Source: Anisodus tanguticus (Eukaryota > Streptophyta > Magnoliopsida > Solanales > Solanaceae). From it: 64,000 nucleotides of DNA. The stretch's first letter is position 1. Each line of letters starts with the position of its first letter. The stretch lies in assembly GCA_034509755.1 (NCBI GenBank), contig CM067559.1, positions 13,684,501 to 13,748,500 on the forward strand. The letters are read 5' to 3'. The notes under the pieces are model-generated. The model saw only the letters and a list, made by a program, of their open reading frames with translations. It was not told the DNA's origin and ran no database searches. This document shows, one piece after another, positions 44,748-56,430 of this stretch. Made by a program: the position numbers and the translations under genes.

Positions 44748-46131
44748 GCAGTATGAAATGTTACTATCAAAAGCGTAGCGTTCTGAAAAAGTAAACAGTA
44801 ACTAACGCAGGTAAATAAGCTAAACAAAGTGAACTAAAGGACACATAGCAGTAGAAATCAAACTATAGGGGACTATAAAGCAATACTGCGCCTATTAGTA
44901 TGATAGGCTAGGCGGGCCTACAATAATAACACTACAACTACCAGTTTGTAAGCGTAAGTAGGACTACGCTCGACAACCTACTATCCTTCTACCCTAATCT
45001 GTGTCCTACACAACCCCCTATCTAAGGTCATATCCTCAGTAAGTTGCACCTGCGCCATATCCCGTCTAATCACATCTCCTCAATACATCTTCCGCCTACC
45101 TCTACCCCCCATGAACTCGTCCATAGCCAACCTCTCACACCTCCGCACAGGGGCATTTGTGTCTCTCCTCTGCACATGCCCAAACTATCTCAACCTCGCT
45201 TCCCGCATCTTATCCTCCACCGAGGCCACTCCCACTCTGTCCCGGATATCATTATTTCTAATCATATCCCTCCTTGTATGCCCGCACATCCATCTCAGCA
45301 GCCTCATCTCCGCAACTTTCATCTTTTGGATGTACGAAGTCTTGACTGGCCAACACTCTGCCTCATACAACATAGTCCGTCTAACCATCCCCCTATAGAA
45401 CTTGCCTTTAAGTTTTTGTGGCACATTTTTGTCCCATAAGACTCCAAATACGAGCCTCCATTTCATCTATCCTACCCAATATGATGTGTGACATCGTCAT
45501 CAATCTCTCTACCCCCTTGGATAATAGACTCGAGGTACTTGAAACTTCCTTTCTTTGGAATGACCTGAGTACCAAGCATCAACTCCACACATGTCTCAAG
45601 GTCGCTCCCGTTACTGAACTTGCACTCCAAGCATTCTGTCTTGGTCCTACTCAGCATGAACCCTTTAGATTCCAGAGTTTATCTCCAAACCTCAAGCTTA
45701 GCGTTCACTCCATTGCGAGTCTCATCAATCAGGACTATGTCGTCTGTGAATAACATACACTATAGCACCTCCTCTTGAATTTGTCGCGTCAGTCCATCCA
45801 TCACCAAGGAAAATAAGAATGGGCTAAGAGTTGATTCCTGGTGCAGCCCCATCACCACTGGAAAGTGCTCCGAGTATCCTCCTACTATCCATACCCTGGT
45901 CTTGGCTCTATCATACATATCCTTGATCGTCCTAGTGTATGCCACAAGTATACCTCTAACCTCCAAACATCTCCATAGAACCTCCCTAGGAACTTTGTCG
46001 TATGCCTTCTCGAGGTCGATGAAAACCATATGTAAGTCTCTCTTCTTCTCCCTATACTGTTCCACCAACCTCCTAATAAGATGAATGACTTCTGTGGTCG
46101 AACGCCCCGGCATGAATCCAAACTGGGAAAT
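44748..46131 (-). mobile_element. RTE-type LINE, 5'-truncated
   Basis: Non-LTR retrotransposon on the - strand. It contains the reverse transcriptase C-terminal half and the conserved RTE tail, followed by about 260 bp of 3' untranslated sequence down to 44748. The 5' end is cut at 46131 within reverse transcriptase, the usual outcome of incomplete target-primed reverse transcription. The target duplication was not identified. It lies just 3' of the helicase pseudogene on the same strand. Confidence 0.88.
44990..46131 (-). pseudogene. RTE LINE reverse transcriptase remnant
   Basis: The reading at 46113-45760 has the RT palm (MPGRSTTEVIHLIRRLVEQY, then HMVFIDLEKAYDKVPR). In the adjacent region FTDDIVLID near 45740 is the catalytic motif (usual FADD). 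The thumb and tail continue at 45657-45472 and 45466-45185 (SRTKTECLECKFS, RLLRWMCGHTRRD). One or two stops separate the pieces (for example near 45475). The overlapping + strand ORFs of 95-131 aa are shadows. Confidence 0.88.
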
Positions 46132-46686
46132 TCTTACAAATTAATTTAAGACCGGAATCATATAAGCTAAAGGAAGATAAACCGAAGCAAATGAAAAATC
46201 CAATGGAGCTCTAAATCTTCAACCAAAGGAGGCTTATTTCAGTATAACTATTTACAGCAATCAGTTCATTTGCACAACCAACGAAAAGAGAAGCAGACAA
46301 CACCCGCATAGGAGAATATATTATACAAGCCCTAACCCTGGCTTCACCCTACACAGAACAAGTTCCAAGAGATCATTTATGCCAAATAGGCATCTTTTAA
46401 GTTATTATTTCAACCTTAGACTTCCTTGGGTTAACTTGAAGTGGTACTGTCAACTAGCAATAGCATAGAATAACAACGCAGCAACCAGAAGGATGAAAAT
46501 AATAGAAATTAAGAAGCCTCTTTTTTATAACTAACAGTAAGAAACTTGACTTCCAACTGCAGATAGGTATGTCAAAATGAAATGAATTGTAAGCTCAGTT
46601 GTATACCATGCTGATGAAATTTTAAAAAAAACATGAAGCAAAAACGAAACTCAGCACTTTAACATAAATAAGACATGTTTTCATAC
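46132..46686. other. DNA between LINE and helicase pseudogene
   Basis: No coding signal found on either strand. It would be the start of a helicase intron, because a GT donor (complementary to 46685-46686) follows the last recognisable exon. The remaining C-terminal exons were not found. Confidence 0.45.
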
Positions 46687-49600
46687 CTCTGATGAAGTAA
46701 AGGATTCCAATGCTTTCTGCAGAGAAACAACCCAGGGATGTGTGTCTATTGAGACAAAATTCTTCGGGTGGTACCTGGTACCAAACAACGGAAAGCTATC
46801 CAAAAGTTTCTGAAGGGGATACTCTGTTAGAATCACCCCATGTTTCTCCAAGCCATGCAAATAAGCAGTTTCAACTGGCTGTAAGAACTATAACGAATCT
46901 CCCTTTTCACCTATGCGGGCGGTTCTTCCTACCCTGCATTAGGATATAACTAACATCAATCCACGAATCCAGAGCAAGCACATTACTCAAATTTGGAAAA
47001 CAAATTATTGCGGTGTTGCTTATGGCTTAAGGAAATTTGATCTCCTTGATGGAACTTGGAAATTTAGGGCCCTTGGGAAAGAGGGTGGAAGAAATATGTG
47101 CAACCACAAAAAGACGTACAGCATAATGGATACAGACTGTCACCACTTAAGTCAACAAAAGTGAAAAATTTCAGGACTGAACATGAATTACTGACCAATA
47201 TCTTCAAAACGAAAAATTTAAATGGGGAGGGAGAGAGAGAGGGTTTACCGATGCACATATTCAGTTGCCTCTCCTGGAGGATCATATTGTATAATACACC
47301 TAATTTTTGGGAAGTCCAAGCCCCTAGCAGCAACATCAGTGGATAGCAGAAGTGCTGATTTTTCTGTTTTAAAAGCATTGAATGTAGTTCTTCTGTCCTC
47401 ATGATTCATATTCCCATGTAACCGAAGTGTGTTGCAATTCAGAAACAGTTGTTTGCCTTCTATATCTGATTCCAGATGAGAGTGCCACTGAAATCCACTC
47501 ACCAATGAATAATGAAAATCTACAGCATCACATGTTGAAAAAAACACCACAACCTGTACTGTGCACAAATGTATATTGGTATTATGCTCAACTTCTGATC
47601 GTAAAAAAGCTTGATGCAAGTGAACGATGAATCTACCATTTTTAAAAGTAAAAACTGCTTGTTTTGGCACTAAATAATTGCCTTACCTTCTGGCCAGGTT
47701 CCTTCTCAAACAGATGTTTTAGAATTGCAAGAAGCACTACAAGCCGAGAACCACAGGGGACTGCGAATAGAACACCATAAGAATATTATGATCATACAGC
47801 AGTGATCAGGGTAATATGTGAATATATACTTTTTTTAATAAGTCGGGAATATATGCTTCCTAATCATACCTTTTATATATCTCTGAAGTAACTGAGCCGG
47901 AAGCTTATATTACTCAGTTGAAGAACTCAGTGGTTTGGCATCTTTTCCTAATATATCATTCCCATTAAATTCCATGGGTTCCACGTCTTGATGAGCTAAC
48001 TGTAGCTCTATTTTCTTGTCAAGCCCAACCATCACTGGGTTTTCTAAACTAATTTTCGAGAGGTGATTTACTTTCTCATTTAATGTAGCTGATAACAGCA
48101 AATTTTGCCTCTGAACTTCAGAAATCTGTGAAGTTGTGTTACCCTTGCCAACAGATTTTTGTTGTTTTGAGCCCAGAACATTAAGTATGTCTTCAATCTC
48201 TTTATCATATCCAAGCTCCAGAATTCTATAAAGTATATATGCAAAATTGAGGGGTTAGAGATATGAATTTAGTCAAAGAGTATGTCCATTGAGAGATAAA
48301 ACATAAACATACCTGTCTGCTTCATCAAACATAATCCAGCGCAGGTTTGTCCGCAAGAATGATGATGTGTTTTTCAGGTGATCCAAAAGACATCCAGGAG
48401 TTGCAACAAGAATAGATATACCTAGAAATGAGAACTATGATGAGGCTTTTGAAATGCTTCCAAACCAAAAAGACAGAATATCTCAGGAGTATTACTGCAG
48501 ACAACTCTGATTAATAGTATACACCATACAGTAAGACCCCAAAAGGCACACAACAGAAAAGTGCAAGTTACTTGCATGAGAAAGGAGATGAATGAGACTG
48601 TTTAACCGTGAAAGCTAAAGACAGTAGCATGGGCTGTATGGACATAAAGTAAAAGAACTAGGATAGAGGGAAATACTTCTATATATGAGGGTCAGAAAAT
48701 AAAAGTCATCAGTTCACAAAAAGAAATGCTAGAGATATATAGTTCCCCAAATACCTTATAAAAATGTTTCAAATGGATTTATAATGGACTTGTACAATTC
48801 CACTCATTTCCAAATTAGCCTGGAGACGATATACAGGATCCAATCCCTAAGGTAGCAGGGGTGCTAATAATGACTAGTCATCCACCAATCCCATTATTTC
48901 CTTTAATGATTTAGTGATAAGGAAACAAAGTACATGTTTCTTCACATCTTTGATCTTCATGTCCTATATTCTTATGAAATATGCAGGAACCACAGGAGCT
49001 TTTTCTCTTCCTTGTGATAAGCAGCACTCTTAAAGTCAGTCTGCACGCCAAAAAAAATCCATCTCCCCTGTGGCTTAATGGCTCTAAGAAAATTCCCTAG
49101 AGGCATCACGTTCATCAAAAACACTTGTGCTTCCAAAATACATGTGAAATACACTCAATCCATCTCCCCAGTACTTTGTTTATCCTATTTAGCTGTGTTA
49201 GCTACTGCTTCCTGTTGATAGAATGCACTACCATTCGATTTTATTATATGCATGTTCATACTGCTTTAATTTCTCATCTGAGTATGACCGTCTCTCTTGC
49301 TTTGCTTTGCTTTGCCTATGATTATGCTTTCTCTTGAGCCGAGGGTCTCCCGGAAACAGCCGCTCTACCTACCAAGGTGGAGGTAACGTCTGTGTACACT
49401 CTACCCTCTTCAGACCCCACGGTGTGGGATTTCACTGGGTATGTTGTTGTTGTAAAGAGAGCCACCATAAAATCATAATAGAAAGGAATATGGGAGAGCA
49501 TAGTAAGGAGAAGAGAGAACAGCGGGGTGTTTCTGAATGTTCAATCCAAAATTGAATGCCATGCTTGGAATAGTCCAAAACCATTATAAACCAACTTCAA

Positions 49601-51515
49601 ATTTACTATACAATTGTAGTACATTGCACATCTCTAATGTGTGCAGGTGCCCTTACGTGCAACCTGATCTATGGTTTACAAGTGAGCTGAAATGTTTCTA
49701 TTTTCCGTTCCTATCTTTTGTATACTCAATTAGTTTTACAGGAGCCTAAAGCGACAAAGAAGCTAAGTGTGAGGCGGAAGATAAATAGTGGCTCAACGGG
49801 CAAACTATTCTGTGTAGAAAGCATAGAGCAGAAAGACTAGTTAGCATTTGGCTCGGACCAAAGGAAGTAACTCATAGGATGAATGGTGGCCCTAGAGCCA
49901 AGAGAGTGAGTGGCTCACTAGACTTACAGGTGAGAAATAGAACTGTAAAATTTGGCACTACCATATGAAAGAATTTAACATCCAACCTAAACCTTAAAAG
50001 CAATGACTAAAAAAGCAGTTTAGGGCCATCGTAAATCCATCTGAAACCCTTATGCAATTGATATGCATAATATACATCTTCAAAAGGAATAAAAGGTGTG
50101 CAATCTGGCGCTGATCAAAAAGGAAATCTTAGCAACCACTATGTAACTGTAAATTTCTCCTCATCAGCACCATTTTCAGCATTATTTAAGAAAACGGCTT
50201 GAATATACGCAACATAAATGATCTTTCTACACAAGCAACCTGACTTTAAGTTATAAAAATAACAACAATAAACCAAAACAACCAGCATTTAGCATCTCAA
50301 GAGCAGAGGTAAGAATGCAATGTACTGCCGACGTTATACAAAGCACTGGAGATGCAGAGAAAGCCCTCCATTACTACAGCTAACATATGTGAGCAATGTA
50401 GAATCTAATTCGGACAAAGTAACTGACTTCATTTTATGAGCTGTATGATTAGTGGCTTAGCTCTTAGCTGCCTAAAAGCTACAGTAAATAAAATCCCTTT
50501 TGAAAATACACCACTAATCCATCTTAGGTACTCTTTTAAGCCTGTGTAAGGCGAAAGGGATGAAGGGACCTGCAGGAGGCTGAAAAGCCGTAGTGCGCCA
50601 GATTAACCACAGACAAGGAGAAGTTTTTGTCTTAGAACCGAACCTACTTTCATCTACAAGGACAATAAATAAAAGGGAACAAAATGCACCTACCTTTTGG
50701 CAATCTTGCTTTCTCTTTGGACCTGCTTTCCCCTCCCATTATATATCCAGGAACAATCCAGTGAAAACGATGCAACAACTTTTGCAAGATCTCATATACC
50801 TGCATGCATAATTCATGCGTTGGCACAAGAACCAACGCTATCCCAAATATATCAGTTCCATCGAATCAAATCACCAAGTTTACAAGAGAAATAAAACGTA
50901 GGTAGCTGATTTTCTTATACCTATTATAAAGATAAACACTTGCTTTTGCCTAAATACCACCACAACTATTCTAATAATGAGAATCACATTTTCATTTTCA
51001 AATTCAATATAGTAGTAGTTTTTATTATCTTTCTAACCTTAAAATTGGAATCATATATCTGGTGACTTGTCGGGAACACTTTTAGTTATAGAAAAATACC
51101 ACGACATCATTTGTACTTCAGGTAACCACAAATTCTCATAATAGACTACCATGAAGAATACATTATTGGATGAGCAAATATGACACGTACCAAAAGTACC
51201 ATCAGACCACTGAATCCTGGGATCACACTTCTGCAACTGATGAATAACTGGAGCCAAATAAGCCACAGTTTTCCCCGTTCCAGTAGCCGCGTTCACTAAC
51301 CTGTCACCATTCATTAACAATAATCCAAAATCAATTCTGAACATTAACCACGCAAAACTTGAAATCCAAATACCAACACAACCATAAATACAACAATTGA
51401 ATAAAATAATCACAGTGTAGAGAAATTACACGTGTCGACCGGATAGAATAACAGGAATTGCTTGAGCCTGAACAAGAATCGGAGCCTCAAATCTAAGCCT
51501 ATCTGTTATCAATTT
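46687..51515 (-). pseudogene. DEAD-box RNA helicase pseudogene (RH17/DDX31/Dbp7-like)
   Basis: Recognisable exons on the - strand: about 51515-51430, 51300-51191, about 50843-50694, 48421-48313, 48225-47880, 47760-47687, 47553-47249 and 46933-46687. All helicase motifs are visible: Q-motif end VQAQAIP, ATGTGKT (I), PTHELC (Ia, usual PTRELC), TPGCLL (Ib, usual TPGRLL), DEAD (II), SAT (III), VVFFST (IV), STDVAARGLDFP (V) and, across an exon join, HRVGRTAR (VI). Wording is closest to plant RH17, a presumed nucleolar ribosome-biogenesis helicase (from memory). Two in-frame stops lie at 47910-47912 (TAA) and 46888-46890 (TAG). The acceptor of the third exon lacks an AG. The N-terminus and C-terminus are missing. 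Retained introns exclude a processed copy, so it is a DNA-level duplicate or a decayed gene. Confidence 0.88.
49331..49455 (-). mobile_element. RTE-type retroposon 3' tail in a helicase intron
   Basis: On the - strand it reads ACAACAACAACATACCCAGT, then CCACACCGTGGGGTCTGAAG and AGGGTAGAGTGTACACAG, and ends GAGACCCTCGGCTCAAG. It is the better-preserved relative of 44590-44747 and sits in the 2.3-kb intron between 48422 and 50693. ORFs over it are chance. Confidence 0.75.
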
Positions 51516-52006
51516 TTAAAAATAAACCTTAAACTATTAAGCTTGTTCCTTCCAATATTAACATGAAAAAGATGCAACTTAAACTTGGCATCTAGACGTC
51601 TCTAAAATTATTTATGTGCCACGTCAACAAGTGTCCACGAGACACCGTGGGAACGAGTTAAGGTATGTAGATGTGCATTCTCAAAGTCTTTAGTAGCCAA
51701 TTGAGGTCAAGTTAAGGTGCCTATATTATGAGCTGGTCGCATAAGGTAGGGTGAAGACCGAGACTAGCGAAAGAGCAAGATGCGAAAACCTCAGAGTTAC
51801 ACTTGGTGTTGTTTTTGACGGTGGTGCTGTTGTTATCAGTCTTTTGGTTTTTTCTCTTGTTAATGTTTAGCTCCATTGTTTCTTCAGTTCAAGTTCAAAA
51901 GAGCTGTGTATTCAAATACCTAGGTAGCCGTAGAATGAACGGTCAAATAGAGAGAAAATGACGAAAAATGATCCCTTAAACATGCATTCAACAGTTTTAG
52001 TCTTTA
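51516..52006. other. DNA upstream of the helicase remnant
   Basis: The helicase frame is closed by a stop immediately upstream of 51515. A MITE-like stretch may begin near 51560 (CTTAAACTTGGCATCTAGACG, then TGTCCACGAGACACCGTGGG). No N-terminal exon was recognised. Confidence 0.45.
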
Positions 52007-52227
52007 CCCGCAAGTGTAGCCAAGTTGGTGTAGCAGTAGAGCGCAGGACCGCAAGGTCACAAGTTCGATCCCCTGCATAAATCTTCTTGGTTGAACCTGT
52101 CATACATGGCTTGCCAAGTGTGGTTAATCGGCTGACGTGATTTGCAGGCTATTACGTCAATCCGGAATTTACCCTATGCGCATTCGAGAGAGTAGCGGCT
52201 GAGGTTCTTCGTCAATTAAAAAAAAAA
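52007..52227 (+). mobile_element. tRNA-derived SINE with 15-bp target duplication
   Basis: Flanked by ACAGTTTTAGTCTTT (51991-52005 and 52228-52242). The head has an A-box-like GTAGCCAAGTTGGTGTAGCA and a B box AAGTTCGATCCC, about 60 bases in total, as in a tRNA. A non-tRNA body and a poly-A tail (about 52218-52228) follow. The tRNA-like part is not a functional tRNA because the acceptor stem does not close. Confidence 0.9.
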
Positions 52228-52242
52228 ACAGTTTTAGTCTTT

Positions 52243-52799
52243 TAAGTTTGGAGAAAAAACGTCGTTATCCCTTGGAGTTGGACTTTTTTTACTATACACT
52301 TGAACTGTGCGGGAATCGTGTTATCTCAACAATTTTAAACTGATATAATTACTTTTTTTTAAAATAAGGTCATGGGGTTGGCCCAGCAACTATTTTATTA
52401 GTAATTGATAGCCAAAATAAAAAGTATCTAAAACAATGTCGGCGATTTCCCCAAATCAAGTTTAAACTTATTCCTTCTTGTCGGATGTCGAAGGTATGTG
52501 TTCCTTGTCTTTGATTCTCTGTTTTTCCTCTAGCTCGCAGGTTCCGTATCTTGTCCTGAGGTAAGCTCTCTTTGCTTCTATTATCAACCCGTGGACATGT
52601 CTTGAGTTTATATCGCGTTCGATAGGTGTTTGAGCATCATTCGACACTAATACCACGCCATTGCTGTGATATATTCCCAAGATTATGTATTCTCCCATAC
52701 CTGAAATGGATGTTGTAGCCGTCTTGAATTTCTTTGCCCTGTTTATGCTATTTGTTGATGATGTTGTTGTTCCTTGTGTATTTATTATGCATTCATTTT
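52243..52799. other. Unassigned repeat-like DNA left of copia E
   Basis: A 76-codon ORF (52468-52698, -) begins MGEYIILGIYHSNGVVLVSN, without an assigned family. The phrase CACTAATACCACGCCATTG (52646) recurs in diverged form at 58066, on the other side of copia E. Part of an unidentified retroelement is possible. Confidence 0.4.
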
Positions 52800-53122
52800 T
52801 TAAAGAAATAATTCATTGATTATTTTCATTGATTGAAAGACTATTTATACAAGTTACATATTTTCATAATAGAATTATTCATATTCTATTCCTAAAACCT
52901 TATTCTAATTGGATACTAACTATACATTTATGGTAATACAATTATTATGTTAAGTGTACAATACTAATTACATTATAATATTATCTAAATTAGGATACTA
53001 AATATTTACCCAATTACACAGTACAAAGGGGACGAAAACCGAGAGCCAGCCGAGAGACTAATATACACAATATACACATGTATATTGTATGTATATTGTG
53101 TGTATATTGTGTGTATTTAACA
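52800..53122 (-). repeat. Copia E 3' LTR with expanded TATATTGTGTG repeat
   Basis: Aligned to the 5' LTR. It carries about three copies of a 12-14 bp unit (TGTATATTGTGTG) at 53080-53118 and a short extra GAGCCAGCC, which explain its greater length. Confidence 0.9.
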
Positions 53123-54289
53123 CACCCCCGCATTCATAGCGGTGGTTTTCGAACGCTGAAACTGTCCCTAAAATTTTCAAAAAGGACCGAGGGAAGACCC
53201 TTTGTAAAGATGTCTGCAATTTGATATCTTGACAGGACATGACAGACGCGTACCTGACCACGAGCAACCTTTTCGCGGACAAAGTGAATGTCCATCTCGA
53301 TATGCTTAGTGCGTTGGTGCTGAACCAGATTACCAGAAAGGTAGATGACACTAATATTATCGCAATAAACCAATGTTGCCTTCTGAATGGGACAATGAAG
53401 CTCCAAAAGCAAATTACGTAACCAACATGATTCCGAGATCACATTAGCTACCCCTCGATATTCAGCCTCGGCACTTGAGCGGGATAGAGTCGATTGACGC
53501 TTTGCAGACCAGGAGACCAAGTTGTTGCCAAGAAACATACAATAGCCAGACGTAGACCGTCTGGTGTCTGGACAGCCACCCCAATCAGCATCCGTATACG
53601 AGACAAGTGTGGACGTCGAGGAAAGATATAAATGCAAATCATAGTCAAGTGTACTCTGAATATACCGAATGATTCGTTTGAGTGCATTCATAAGCTCAAT
53701 TCTGGGATCATGCATGAACAAATACACCTGCTAGACATCATATGTAATATCCGGTCTCGTAAAGGTAAGATACTGAAGGGCCCCTGCAAGACTGCGATAG
53801 TGGGTCAGATCCTCGTAGGGTACGTCGGTCGCGACACTAAGCTTGGTCTTAGTATCAATTGGAGTGGAAGTGGACTTACATGATGACATTTCAGCCCTCT
53901 CGATGATCTCAATTGCATACTTCCGTTGAGATAAGAACAACCCATCGGAATGACGAGTGACAACAATTCCCAAAAAGTAACTCAAGGGCCCTGAGTCTTT
54001 CATAGCAAACTCAAAGCTGAGCATGGTCATGATAGACTGGCGTAAGGCACCGGAAGAGGCAGTCAAGATAATATCATCCACATATAACATAATGTAGGCC
54101 AAGGATGAACCACGACGGTAGATGAACAAGGAATTATTCGACCTGCTGTGAGTGAACCTAATAATTGAAACATAGTCTGCAAACCTCGTATACCAGGCCC
54201 GTGGAGACTGCTTAAGCCCATATAAGGACTTCTTCAACAAACATACATGATGCGGATGTTTAGGATCCCTGAATCCCAAAGGCTAATGC
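53123..54289 (-). pseudogene. Copia E reverse transcriptase palm and RNase H
   Basis: The 182-aa reading at 54279-53731 has CLLKKSLYGLKQSPRAWY and the intact catalytic YVDD (IMLYVDDIILTAS near 54090), then SYFLGIVVTRHSDG. After one stop, the 197-aa reading at 53727-53134 covers RNase H (SYTDADWGGCPDTRRSTSGY, SSAEAEYRGVA, HQRTKHIEMDIHFVREK, YQIADIFTKGLP). These are the longest intact retroelement readings in the window. Confidence 0.9.
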
Positions 54290-56430
54290 ATATAGACTGT
54301 TTCCTTGAGATCCTCATAGAGGAAAGCATTCTTTACATCTAACTGATGAATAGGCCATGCCTTCGAAAGAACTAAGCTGAGCACAGTGCGAATGGTAGCC
54401 GGCTTGACCACCGGACTAAACGTCTCTCCACAATCCACACCAACCTACTGAGTCTTACCATCACCCACAAGCCGCGCCTTATGTTGGGCAAATGACCCAT
54501 CTGAATTTTTCTTATGAGCGAAATTCCACATAGACCTAATAATATTAGTACCAGATGGACGGGGCACCAACTCCCACGTCTTATTATCAATAAGAGCATA
54601 ATATTCATCGGTCATAGCAATTTTTCAATTCGGGTCATTTAATGCAGACACATGATTTCGGGGTAAGGTTATTTAAGAACATTCGAATATAAATTAAAAT
54701 GTCTTTTTGGTGTAAAAATCCCCCGTTAACTACGGGTGACTAGTCCATGACTCGAGGCAGAGGCGGGTGGATTTTGGGAATTTTCGGGATTCGGGACGGA
54801 CTGGCCAGCAGGCAGTGGGCTTGCTGGCCAGGATCGGGAACTGAATTCGGGAACTAGGCCAATACTGGACCCAAAAACAGTACATGGAACCGGGGCCGAG
54901 GCGGGTTGAACGGATGGCCCGATTCTTTGGACTCGATTTGAAGATGACACTGTGTGGGGTGTACCAGCGGGCAGTGGGCCTGCTAGAGAATTTTGGGTGC
55001 GAGATATGTCCGAAAAATGGTGAATGATATACGAGGATATACTATCATCCAAAAAATTATACGAACTAGGCACGTGAGTATTAACTTTAGCAAATGGAAA
55101 TTATGTTTCATAAAAAATTACATGGCGATTAATGATGATTTTATTGGAGGATAAATCAAAGCATTTGTAACCACGATGATTAGACGAAAAACTCAAAAAT
55201 ACACATGGAGTAGACCGGGCCTGAAGTTTGTTAATTGTGGTGGACGGGAATAATGGATAACACAAGCACACAAAGACCCGAAGATGAGAATAAGGAGTTT
55301 TATTATATAAAATTTGAAGAGGGGAAGAATATGTCAGACATTTGGAAGGAATTATGTTAAGAAGATATGTAGTCATTTGAAGAGCATGATGCCAAAAATA
55401 TGGGGGTATGGAAGCGTGAATTAATAGAGTTCGGACAATGTTATTTATGGAACGAATTTTGCGTTCGGCTTTCCCATTTTGTGAAGACGTATGAGGACAA
55501 GAAAAATGAAAATTGATCCCATTATTAACATAGAATTCCTGAAACACTCTATTGTCATATTCTTTTCCATTATCACACTGAATATTTTTATTTTTCGTTC
55601 GAATTGAGTTCTAATGAATGCTCTAAATTTTAAGAAGACGGAAAAAACTTGAGATTTTTTCGCTATCGGAAACATCCATAAAAACTTAGAATAATCATCC
55701 AAAAAGAGAACATAATATCGATGACCCAAAGAACTAAGAACAGGAGACGTCCATAAGTCGCTATGAATATTATCAAATGGCATTAAAGTATGAGAATTTG
55801 AGTCTACAAATGGCAACCTAACAATTTTTCCTAAAGAACAAAACTGACAATTTGGAGTACTACTCGTACCCTTACAAGAAATAAAATTATTTTTATCTAA
55901 TGACGACAAAATAGATGATCCCGGATGACCCAGACGAGCATGCCACAATGAAGGAGAAATGGCTGCAAATGCGGATGGCAAGGCTTGACTCGATGGACCG
56001 GAACTGGGTGTGATAGGATAAAGATCTCCCCTACTATCATACCTCATGAGAGGACTCCCCGTCTTGAAATCCTACACAGAGAAACCAAATGGATCAAATT
56101 CAATAGAAACGAAATTGTTAGTAGTGAATTTACGGACATAGACTAAGTTTTTAATCAATTTGGGGGCGTGTCGGGTGTTTTTCAAGATAAAAGGTGGATG
56201 AGGGGGAGATAAAGTTTTATCACTATAACCACGAATTGGAATAGAATTACCATTACCAACAATTATACCGCGATGGTTGCTGCTCAAATTGGAATAAAAC
56301 GAGAGCGTACCTGAATCGGATGTCATGTGGGTAGTGGCACCAGTGTCCATATACCAATTTGGGTCCTGAGGATTGAAACCAAGCGTGTGTATTGCGGCTT
56401 CGATGTTGGTAGACATGAGTGCCAATGCGT
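54290..56430 (-). pseudogene. Copia E protease, integrase and RT N-terminal part
   Basis: The protease motif WYMDTGATTHMT lies near 56340. Integrase begins near 55970 with LWHARLGHPGS and CQFC (zinc motif). Its catalytic acids are D in IHSDLW (near 55760), D in CDNGKEY (near 55567, in a shifted frame) and E in QNGKAER (near 55470). The frame slips once in an A-rich tract near 55585. The RT finger region (54720-54290) has two glutamine-to-stop changes, near 54446 and 54284. Confidence 0.85.

Noticed and set aside
45044..45753. ORFs of 95-131 aa on the + strand
   Set aside because: Antisense shadows of the RTE LINE reverse transcriptase on the - strand.
46710..46949. 79-aa + strand ORF
   Set aside because: Antisense of the last helicase exon (46687-46933, - strand).
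52016..52080. tRNA gene
   Set aside because: A and B boxes are present, but the acceptor stem does not pair and a 15-bp target duplication with a poly-A tail shows a SINE.
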